From positions 1 to 7,386 of the forward strand of contig JALHNN010000125.1 of the NCBI GenBank assembly GCA_022843505.1: a DNA stretch of 7,386 nt, given 5' to 3'. The notes below the pieces were generated by a model. The model was not told where the DNA came from. It did not search any database and was given only the letters and a program-made list of their open reading frames with translations. This document shows positions 1 through 5,314 of the stretch, in pieces. The position numbers were made by a program, and so were the translations under genes. Each line of letters opens with the position of its first letter. Position 1 is the stretch's first letter. Origin of the DNA: Sulfuritalea sp. (GTDB taxonomy: Bacteria > Pseudomonadota > Gammaproteobacteria > Burkholderiales > Rhodocyclaceae).

Positions 1-1626
1 GGTGCTGCGCACCACCAGCTGGATGTCGATCTTGGCGAATTGCTTGTTGAGCCAGTCGATGCGGGCCTTGGCGCCGACGCCGGTGGCCGTGGTGTCGAGA
101 TTGATCACCAGCGGCTCGCCGGTCGTTGCGTCGCGGCCGTTGGGCCAGCCGGCCTCGGCCAGCAGGCGCTTCGCCTCCGCCACGGGCTTGCGCCGGGGCT
201 GGCCATCCACCCAGTCGTAGCTGTGGCGGTTGATGCCGGCCGCACCCTCGCGGTGGCCGAAGATACCCGGCGGGATCAGGCCCTGCGCGGCGACGCCGCG
301 GCCGTTCTGGAAGATGGAGATGAACTCCTCCTGGTCGATGGCGATGGAAATCGCCTGCCTGAGCTTGCGCCCGCGCTCGGCGGTCTTCGGATCGGCGCCG
401 CCGACCACGGGATCGAGCCAGTTGAAGCCCATGTACATGCTCGAAGTCGCCACCGAGGTGGTGAGCACGATGCCCTGGGCCTTCATGTCGTCCGACAGCG
501 TGATCTCGCCGGCGCTGACCTGCACCGCCTGGTCGAAGGAATCCGAGGAAATGCCGGAGGCATCGTAGTAGCCCTGGAGGAACTTGTTCCAATACGGGAT
601 CTGCTCCTTCTCGCGGGTGAACACCACCTTGTCGATGAAGGGCAGCACCTGGCCGCAATCCGCGAGCAGGCCGGCGGCCTCGTCACCCGGTTCACCCTCG
701 CAGGGATAGGTTTCGCGATGGAAGTTGGGGTTCCTTTCCAGCACCATCCGCGCGTTCGGGTTGTTTTCGGTGAGCATGTAGGGCCCGGTGCCGATCGGGT
801 ACCAGTCCAGCGTCAGGTTCTTCTGCGCCATGCCCGGCTGGCTGTGGAACCTGTCCGCCTCCCAGGGCATCGGCGCGAAGAAGGGCATCGCCAGCCAGTA
901 GAGGAACTGCGGATACTTGCCCTTGACGCGGATTCGGTAGCGGTGGCGATCGATGACCTCGACGCCATCGAGCTTGTGCGCCCGCAGGTCGATCCAGGGC
1001 TTGTCCTTTTCCGCCTGCAGGCGCTTGCCGTAATCGCCGAGGCCGACGATGTATTCCTCCATCAGGCCGAAGATGGGCGAATGCAGGCGTGGATGGGCCA
1101 GCCGCTTGATGCCGTAGACGTAGTCCTCGGCGGTCAGTTCACGGCTGTCGCGCAGTTTGAAATCGGCCAGCACATTGACCTCGGCGAGCTGCGCCGCGCT
1201 CAGCGCGTGGTAGGCATGGCTGCCGTCGGCGGCGGTCGCGAAAGCCGGATGCGGCTGGTAGCGGATGCCCGGCCGGATGCTGACCACGTAATCGGTGAAC
1301 GCAATCCGCGCCGGGTCGGTGTTGTCGGGGAGCGAACGGCCCTGCGCGTCGAGGTAACGCGGCTGCGGCACGGCTTCGGCCGTCGCGGGAACCAGCGCAT
1401 AGGGGCGCTTGAGGTAGTGATACTGCAGCGGCGGCTCATAGATCTGCGCCGTGAAGGTGATTTCGTCCTCGCTGTAGGACTGCACCGGGTCGAGGTGCTT
1501 GGGCCGATCGGTAAACGCGCTGTAAAGGATGTTGCGACCCCGGTCGGCCGCCGGATAGGGGTCGTTCCAGGCGCTGCCGCAAGCCGCGAGCAGCAGGGCG
1601 AAAAGGCTGGAAAGCAGGCCGCGCAT
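1..1626 (-). CDS. ABC transporter substrate-binding lipoprotein, family 5 (peptide/oligopeptide type), 3' end outside window
   Basis: This is the periplasmic, lipid-anchored ligand-capture subunit of a peptide-type ABC importer. 542 codons are visible and the frame is still open at base 1, so the C-terminus is missing. The N-terminus is a lipoprotein signal: MRGLLSSLFALLLAAC, with lipobox L13-A14-A15 and lipidated Cys16. Family 5 hallmarks follow: an LDPVQSYS segment (45-52), RELTAEDYVYGIKRL (162-176), IGTGPYML (278-285), MGFNWLDPVVG (399-409), KLRQAISIAID (421-431) and AAQGLIPPGIFG (446-457). The start is firm because an in-frame TAA lies four codons upstream; the ribosome site (GGA) is weak. 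About 30 extra residues (roughly 128-158) sit between PGIRYQP and RELTAED compared with usual members. Cys309 and Cys324 could form a disulfide. The gene is divergent from fabI. In P. aeruginosa a peptide ABC operon (npp) lies beside fabI as I recall, so permease and ATPase genes may lie nearby outside the window. Substrate is unknown. Confidence 0.9.
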   Translation of the reverse strand, partial: MRGLLSSLFALLLAACGSAWNDPYPAADRGRNILYSAFTDRPKHLDPVQSYSEDEITFTAQIYEPPLQYHYLKRPYALVPATAEAVPQPRYLDAQGRSLPDNTDPARIAFTDYVVSIRPGIRYQPHPAFATAADGSHAYHALSAAQLAEVNVLADFKLRDSRELTAEDYVYGIKRLAHPRLHSPIFGLMEEYIVGLGDYGKRLQAEKDKPWIDLRAHKLDGVEVIDRHRYRIRVKGKYPQFLYWLAMPFFAPMPWEADRFHSQPGMAQKNLTLDWYPIGTGPYMLTENNPNARMVLERNPNFHRETYPCEGEPGDEAAGLLADCGQVLPFIDKVVFTREKEQIPYWNKFLQGYYDASGISSDSFDQAVQVSAGEITLSDDMKAQGIVLTTSVATSSMYMGFNWLDPVVGGADPKTAERGRKLRQAISIAIDQEEFISIFQNGRGVAAQGLIPPGIFGHREGAAGINRHSYDWVDGQPRRKPVAEAKRLLAEAGWPNGRDATTGEPLVINLDTTATGVGAKARIDWLNKQFAKIDIQLVVRST

Positions 1627-1647
1627 GAAGTCCAGTTTAGCCGATCC

Positions 1648-1675
1648 GCTATAATCCGCCGCTGGATTCAACCAA
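1648..1675 (-). promoter_or_regulatory. Possible promoter of the substrate-binding protein gene
   Basis: On the minus strand TTGGTT (1675-1670) is followed after 16 bases by TATAGC (1653-1648), a modest match to a sigma-70 promoter. Its -10 would overlap the TATAAT box used in the other direction for fabI, so the two promoters would compete for the same few bases. This is a pattern match only; the 59-base gap leaves little other room for a promoter. Confidence 0.25.
1650..1655 (+). promoter_or_regulatory. Candidate -10 box (TATAAT) for fabI
   Basis: A perfect TATAAT lies 30 bases before the fabI start codon, which would give a leader of about 24 bases. No good -35 hexamer exists at the right distance: the best candidates fall at about 1626-1632, on the first bases of the divergent gene. 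An activator or a weak -35 is therefore possible. In a region this GC-rich a perfect -10 box in a divergent gap is unlikely to be chance. Confidence 0.5.
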
Positions 1676-1678
1676 GGA
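1674..1678 (+). promoter_or_regulatory. Ribosome binding site of fabI
   Basis: AAGGA sits 7 bases before the ATG at 1686, ideal spacing, and supports this start. The encoded N-terminus MGFLAGKRILITG also matches the usual FabI start. Confidence 0.75.
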
Positions 1679-1685
1679 ATACGCG

Positions 1686-2486
1686 ATGGGATTTCTCGCT
1701 GGCAAACGCATCCTGATCACCGGCCTGATCTCCAACCGGTCGATCGCCTACGGCATTGCCAAGGCCTGCCACCGCGAAGGCGCCGAACTTGCCTTCACCT
1801 ACCAGAACGAGCGCTTCAAGGAGCGCATGGCCAAGTATGCGGACGAGTTCGGCTCGACCGCCATCTACCCCTGCGACGTTTCCCAGGATGCCGAAATCGA
1901 GGCGGTATTCACGGAACTCGGCAAACGCTGGGATGGCCTCGACGGCCTGGTGCATTCGATCGCCTTTGCGCCCAACGACGCCATCGAAGGCGACTTTCTC
2001 GACGGCATGACGCGCGAGGGCTTTCGCATCGCCCACGACATCTCCTCCTACAGCTATCCGGCGCTGGCCAAGGCGGCGCGACCGCTGCTATTGAAGGGCA
2101 ACAAACCGGCGCTGCTGGCGCTGTCCTATCTCGGCGCGGAACGCACCATGCCGAACTACAACACCATGGGCCTGGCCAAGGCCAGCCTCGAGGCCGCCAC
2201 GCGCTATCTCGCCTTCTGCCTCGGCCCGCAGGGCATCCGCGCCAACGCGCTGTCCGCCGGACCGATCAAGACCCTCGCCGCCTCCGGCATCGGCAACTTC
2301 GGCAAGTTGCTGGCCTACAACGCCCACCACGCTCCTCTGCGCCGCAACGTGACCATCGACGAAGTCGGCAACGCCGCCGCCTTCCTGCTGTCGGACCTCG
2401 CCAGCGGGGTCACCGGCGAGATCCTTTACGTCGACGGCGGCACGCACACCACGGCCATGGGCAACGCCGACCCGCTGCCGGGCTGA
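1686..2486 (+). CDS. fabI: Enoyl-[acyl-carrier-protein] reductase [NADH] FabI
   Basis: FabI reduces trans-2-enoyl-ACP to acyl-ACP with NADH, the last step of each elongation cycle of type II fatty acid synthesis, in the cytoplasm. The 266-residue product is close to the usual 260 or so and is complete. It is a short-chain dehydrogenase fold: the FabI-type nucleotide loop is G13-LISNRS-I20-AYGIA, followed by CDV (63-65) and HSIAFAP (90-96). The catalytic residues match the E. coli enzyme: Tyr148 in SYLG, Tyr158 in PNYNTMG and Lys165 in GLAKASLE, keeping the Y-x6-K spacing. SAGPIKTLAASGI (190-202) is the substrate-loop region and YVDGG (248-252) closes the fold. Residue 93 is Ala where E. coli has Gly; Ala is normal in other FabI proteins. 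A TATAAT box and a good ribosome site precede it, and a hairpin follows the stop, suggesting a single-gene transcript. Confidence 0.97.
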   Translation: MGFLAGKRILITGLISNRSIAYGIAKACHREGAELAFTYQNERFKERMAKYADEFGSTAIYPCDVSQDAEIEAVFTELGKRWDGLDGLVHSIAFAPNDAIEGDFLDGMTREGFRIAHDISSYSYPALAKAARPLLLKGNKPALLALSYLGAERTMPNYNTMGLAKASLEAATRYLAFCLGPQGIRANALSAGPIKTLAASGIGNFGKLLAYNAHHAPLRRNVTIDEVGNAAAFLLSDLASGVTGEILYVDGGTHTTAMGNADPLPG

Positions 2487-2513
2487 TCCTTACCCGCAAC
2501 GGGTATAGCCCGG
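2478..2513 (+). terminator. Hairpin over the fabI stop codon, possible 3' end structure
   Basis: A two-part stem-loop: CCGGGCT (2478-2484) pairs with AGCCCGG (2507-2513), and inside it TACCCG (2491-2496) pairs with CGGGTA (2500-2505) around a CAA loop. The lower stem includes the last codons and part of the stop codon of fabI. There is no run of T after it, so it is not a classical intrinsic terminator; it may protect the mRNA end or act with Rho. Confidence 0.35.
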
Positions 2514-2561
2514 GCCCGGCCAGCCGCAGGCAGGCGATTTGATTGCCCAAAGCCGGTTTCC

Positions 2562-2585
2562 CCGAAAAAAATATTCAGCTTTCGG
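2562..2585. repeat. Inverted repeat around an A-rich island
   Basis: CCGAAA (2562-2567) and TTTCGG (2580-2585) are exact inverted copies separated by 12 bases, and the first arm runs into a stretch of seven As followed by TATT. It is the most AT-rich spot in the gap between fabI and the next gene. It could be an operator, an upstream promoter element or chance. The remaining bases of the 2487-2742 gap hold no coding frame that I can support. Confidence 0.25.
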
Positions 2586-2678
2586 TGTGCTTTTCAATCG
2601 TCTGATTCTTCAGAGATCGCACCGGCGGACTGTAGATCGATCGGCATAGACGCGCCGCTGGTCTGCGGTTTCAGGGGG

Positions 2679-2708
2679 TTGACGGTCGCGTGACGACCTC
2701 GCGAGAAT
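2679..2708 (+). promoter_or_regulatory. Candidate sigma-70 promoter of the small exported protein gene
   Basis: TTGACG (2679-2684, five of six matches to the -35 consensus) is followed after 18 bases by GAGAAT (2703-2708, four of six matches to the -10 consensus). Transcription would begin near 2715, about 28 bases before the start codon. This would give the gene its own promoter independent of fabI. Confidence 0.35.
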
Positions 2709-2742
2709 GCACTTGTCACCAAGGTAAACGTGCCTGGCATAC

Positions 2743-3156
2743 ATGCTGCGACCGCTCCAACCCATCGTCCTGTTGTCACTGCTGCTGGCCGGCAGCGCGA
2801 GCGCACAGACCGCCTTCGACAATGGCTACGATTGCTGGATCGGCAATGCCGGCGGCCTCGACACGACGCATTACGTGCGGTGCATCGAGGACCGCGACCA
2901 CCTTTCCGGCAGCACCCCCGACGGGGAACACATGCTCGACCGGATACATTCCCTGCTCCACCTGTCCGCCGTTGCCGAAGTGGAACGCCTGATTCAGACC
3001 AATCCTCTCTTGCGCAGCAGCGGCAAAGTGCGCAGCGTTGCACTCTATTCCTATCCGGCCGAGTGGTCGTGGGCAGAGGGCATGCCGCAAAAGCTCGTCA
3101 GCAGCGCGTGGTGCGCCGCGACGGACATCTGCCGCATCAGCGTGTTTCGGCGCTGA
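2743..3156 (+). CDS. Small exported four-cysteine protein of unknown function
   Basis: I do not recognise the family. The product is 137 residues with a clear Sec signal peptide: MLRPLQ, a hydrophobic core at 8-16, and A19-S20-A21 before Gln22 as a signal peptidase I site. The predicted mature chain is 116 residues and should be periplasmic or secreted. It has exactly four cysteines (31, 47, 124, 130), enough for two disulfides, and aromatic-rich spots DCWIGN (30-35), THYVRCIEDRD (42-52) and AEWSWAEG (106-113). The middle (about 60-90) looks helical. Codon use fits a real gene. An in-frame TAA at 2725 leaves ATG 2743 as the only good start, though no proper ribosome site precedes it (AAGG is 18 bases away). 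It is 256 bases after fabI and converges on ppiD, so it is probably transcribed alone. No function is proposed beyond export. Confidence 0.8.
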   Translation: MLRPLQPIVLLSLLLAGSASAQTAFDNGYDCWIGNAGGLDTTHYVRCIEDRDHLSGSTPDGEHMLDRIHSLLHLSAVAEVERLIQTNPLLRSSGKVRSVALYSYPAEWSWAEGMPQKLVSSAWCAATDICRISVFRR

Positions 3157-3198
3157 ACGGACGGCAGCGGACTTGCGTCGGGCACCGCCCCATGCTAC

Positions 3199-3214
3199 GT
3201 CGGCCTTAGCCGGC
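3199..3214 (+). other. Short hairpin in the convergent gap
   Basis: GTCGGC and GCCGGC pair around a CTTA loop (six pairs including one G-T on the plus strand) between the ends of the small exported protein gene and ppiD. There is no T run right after it on either strand, and on the minus strand one pair becomes a mismatch. It may help to end one or both converging transcripts, but support is weak. Nothing else stands out in 3157-3230. Confidence 0.2.
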
Positions 3215-3230
3215 GGCGAGAGTTCAGACC

Positions 3231-5129
3231 CTACTTTTCCCTGGCCTCGAGCATGGCCTTGTTGATGGTCACGGGATGCGATGCCCTGAGGCTGGCCAGC
3301 CAGGCGGCGAACTCCTCTTCGGCGACGGCGCGCACATAGGCCTGACGCAGGGCGGCGGCGCGCGGATCCTTGGCGATGTCCTGCGCCGCCTTCACCGCGC
3401 TGATCCGGTAGAGCGCGTAACCCTTTCCCGGATGGGCGGTGCCGACATAGGCCGGCAGCCTGGCGGCATCAGCCGCAAAGATCGCGCGCACCGAATCCGG
3501 CGCCAGACCCTGCGGTTCGCTGCGACGCAGGCCCTGCGTCGCCGACCACTTGAGAGCCACGGTCTCGCCCTTCTGCAGTTGCGCCAGCTTGGCTTCGCCA
3601 TCCTTGATCGCCAGCTTGGCGGCCTCTTCGAGCACCAGCCGCTTTTCGACTTCGGCCTTCACCGCCTCCAGCGGCTGCACCGACGCGGCCTTGTGTTCCA
3701 GCACCCGCGCCGACACCAGGATGCCGGACGCGACCTCGACCGCCTCGGTATTGCGCTTGTTCTTCACGGCATCGTCGGCGAACAGCGCGGCCGCAAGCTT
3801 GGCGTTGTCGAAGGGCGGCGCCAGCTTGGCACCCTTGGCCAACCATGAGGTCTGCTTGACGTCCAGCTTCCACTTTTCCGCCGCCGGCTTGAGGCTGTCC
3901 GACTGTTCATAGACGGTGTTGCCGAAGGCTTCGGCCGCCTCGACGTATTTCTTGTTGCCCGCATCGCGCTTCAGTTCGGCGGCGATTTCCGCCCTGACCT
4001 CCTCGAGCGGCTTTAGGCGCTCGGGCCGCACGCCGCTGACACGGATGATATGGAAGCCGAAATCGGAACGCACGAGTTCCGAGATCTGTCCCTCCTTCAT
4101 GCCGAAAACGGAATCCTCGAACACCTTCACCATCGCGCCGCGGGTGAACCAGTCGAGGTCGCCGCCCTTTTCCGCCGAACCCGGATCCTGCGAGTGCTGC
4201 CTGGCCAGCCTGGCGAAATCGGCGGGATTCTTCTTCACCTGGGCCAGGATGCCTTCGGCCTTGTCCTGCGCCGCCTTGGCCTCGGCCTCGGAGCCGGCCT
4301 TGATCAGGATATGGCTGGCGCGGCGCATCTCGGGCGATTTGTAGCGGGCCTCGTTGGCCTTGTATGCCGCTTTGATCTCCTCGTCGCCGGGCGCTCCCTG
4401 CACGGCCAGGGCGTCCCGGCTCAGCACCACGAATTCGGCGCGGACCTGCTCGGGCAACTCGAACTGCTTGCGGTTGTCATCGTAGTACTTCTGGATAGCA
4501 TCGGCGGCCAGCGTCACCTGCTTGGAGTAGGCATCCGGATACAGCGCGGCTTCACTGACCTCGCGCAACTCCAGCTGGGTGGCCAGCCAGCGCCCGGCAG
4601 CGGCCTGCCCGGCGATGCCGCCCTCGCTGACCGGCAGTGTCAACTGCTGCATGGCAAGGTCCTGGCGCAGGCGCGCTTCAAACGCTTCCTTGCTCATGCC
4701 CTGGTTGGCGACCAGCGCCTCGTAGCGTTCCTTGGAGAACTTGCCGTTCTCCTGCAGCGACGGCACCGAAGCAATGAATTGCGCCAGTTGCGCGTCACCC
4801 ACGGCCATCTTCGCCTTGCGCGCCTGCTCGGCGAGCAGGCGCTGGGTGATCAGCGAATCGAGCACGACGCGACGCATCTGCGGCGAATCGAACAGGGCCA
4901 TGTCGAGCTTGCCGCCGAGCTGGGCGCGTGCGCGGTCCTGCTGCTCGCGCAAGGCCGCCTGCAACTCCTGCTGGGTGATCTTGGCGCCACCGACCCTGGC
5001 GACCTCGTTGTCGCTGTCGACGTTGCGCACGTAGGATTCGACGCCCCAGAAAGCGAAGGGCAAGGTGATCAAGACCAGGAAGATCTGGGTGATCCTCTTG
5101 TTGTTGCGGACGATGTCGAACATGCTCAT
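3231..5129 (-). CDS. ppiD: Periplasmic folding factor PpiD, membrane-anchored SurA-like parvulin protein
   Basis: PpiD is an inner-membrane-anchored chaperone at the periplasmic exit of the Sec translocon that assists newly exported proteins. The 632-residue product has a short cytoplasmic start MSMFDIVRNNKR, one membrane segment (about 13-30), a SurA-type N-terminal chaperone region (about 40-230), a parvulin (PPIC rotamase) domain (about 272-367) with SHILIK (272-277), GDLDWFTRGAMVKVFE (323-338) and GFHIIRV (358-364), and a helical C-terminal region. Length matches the family (about 620-650). A longer open frame begins at 5213 but its extra 28 codons run through the terminator and the 3' part of tRNA-Val, so it is rejected. 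ATG 5129 has AGGG 10 bases upstream; ATG 5123 is the alternative and gives the familiar MFD start. The canonical parvulin motifs are kept, so isomerase activity is possible, although E. coli PpiD is reported to lack it. The gene lies in the same direction as tRNA-Val and lon. Confidence 0.93.
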   Translation of the reverse strand: MSMFDIVRNNKRITQIFLVLITLPFAFWGVESYVRNVDSDNEVARVGGAKITQQELQAALREQQDRARAQLGGKLDMALFDSPQMRRVVLDSLITQRLLAEQARKAKMAVGDAQLAQFIASVPSLQENGKFSKERYEALVANQGMSKEAFEARLRQDLAMQQLTLPVSEGGIAGQAAAGRWLATQLELREVSEAALYPDAYSKQVTLAADAIQKYYDDNRKQFELPEQVRAEFVVLSRDALAVQGAPGDEEIKAAYKANEARYKSPEMRRASHILIKAGSEAEAKAAQDKAEGILAQVKKNPADFARLARQHSQDPGSAEKGGDLDWFTRGAMVKVFEDSVFGMKEGQISELVRSDFGFHIIRVSGVRPERLKPLEEVRAEIAAELKRDAGNKKYVEAAEAFGNTVYEQSDSLKPAAEKWKLDVKQTSWLAKGAKLAPPFDNAKLAAALFADDAVKNKRNTEAVEVASGILVSARVLEHKAASVQPLEAVKAEVEKRLVLEEAAKLAIKDGEAKLAQLQKGETVALKWSATQGLRRSEPQGLAPDSVRAIFAADAARLPAYVGTAHPGKGYALYRISAVKAAQDIAKDPRAAALRQAYVRAVAEEEFAAWLASLRASHPVTINKAMLEAREK

Positions 5130-5148
5130 GCGGCGGGTACCCTGCGCG

Positions 5149-5174
5149 AAAAAGGCGAACCGTGGTTCGCCTTT
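5149..5174 (-). terminator. Intrinsic terminator after tRNA-Val, just before ppiD
   Basis: Read on the minus strand, AAAGGCGAAC pairs perfectly with GTTCGCCTTT around a CACG loop, and the second arm continues into a run of five T (5153-5149). This is a textbook Rho-independent terminator 6 bases after the CCA end of tRNA-Val. It ends 19 bases before the ppiD start codon at 5129. Confidence 0.9.
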
Positions 5175-5180
5175 GTTCTG

Positions 5181-5256
5181 TGGTGGGTGCTGACGGGATC
5201 GAACCGCCGACATTCGCCTTGTAAGGGCGACGCTCTACCAGCTGAGCTAAGCACCC
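5181..5256 (-). tRNA. tRNA-Val, anticodon UAC
   Basis: A complete 76-base cloverleaf with encoded CCA (5183-5181). The acceptor stem is GGGTGCT/AGCACCC with discriminator A. The D arm is GCTC/GAGC. The anticodon stem is TCGCC/GGCGA around the loop CTTACAA, giving anticodon TAC for valine. The variable loop is ATGTC, and the T arm is GGCGG/CCGTC (one G-T pair) around TTCGATC. It decodes GUA and, with usual wobble modification, GUG and possibly GUU. It lies 58 bases after lon and is followed at once by its own terminator, so the tRNA is either a single-gene unit or is cut out of lon read-through. Confidence 0.98.
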
Positions 5257-5283
5257 GTTGAACGGGGGCTGCCCAAGCCGGGC

Positions 5284-5311
5284 AACCGGGCTGCAATTCT
5301 ACCAGCCGGTT
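5284..5311 (-). repeat. Inverted repeat between lon and tRNA-Val
   Basis: AACCGG/CCGGTT arms (5306-5311 with 5284-5289) extended inward by CTG/CAG with one bulged base form a possible hairpin 3 bases after the lon stop codon. No T run follows. It could mark the lon transcript end or be processed, and it overlaps the possible tRNA promoter box. Confidence 0.3.
5296..5301 (-). promoter_or_regulatory. Possible -10 box of tRNA-Val
   Basis: TAGAAT on the minus strand matches five of six bases of the -10 consensus and lies 39 bases before the tRNA 5' end, giving a leader of about 33 bases for RNase P to remove. No good -35 box is present at 16-18 bases, where the sequence is the end of lon, so this is tentative. 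Confidence 0.3.
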
Positions 5312-5314
5312 CGC

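Noticed and set aside
40..1716. A 558-codon open frame on the plus strand
   Set aside because: It lies antisense to the substrate-binding lipoprotein gene, which shows clear family motifs. The translation has no recognisable domain, is rich in Val, Gly, Ala and Arg as expected for a GC-rich shadow frame, and it runs into the start of fabI.
1962..1964. Ala at FabI position 93, where Gly93 changes give triclosan resistance in E. coli
   Set aside because: Ala at this position is common in natural FabI proteins, including the triclosan-sensitive S. aureus enzyme, so it is not evidence of resistance.
2594..3043. A 149-codon minus-strand frame and a 159-codon plus-strand frame (2730-3209) over the small exported protein gene
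   Set aside because: Both are very rich in Arg, Cys and Pro and have no signal or domain, while the 2743-3156 frame has a signal peptide and normal codon use. They are shadows.
5181..5256. tRNA-Val as an attachment site for an integrated element
   Set aside because: tRNA genes are frequent integration sites, but no integrase and no repeat of the tRNA 3' end was seen nearby; both neighbours are core genes.
4050..5261. A 403-codon open frame on the plus strand
   Set aside because: It is antisense to ppiD and passes through the terminator and tRNA-Val. Its Leu, Gly, Ala and Gln bias mirrors the ppiD codons, and no domain is visible.
5275..5291. Direct repeat CCGGGC-AA-CCGGGC near the tRNA
   Set aside because: Two short GC-only copies are expected by chance at this base composition and no third copy or larger unit exists.
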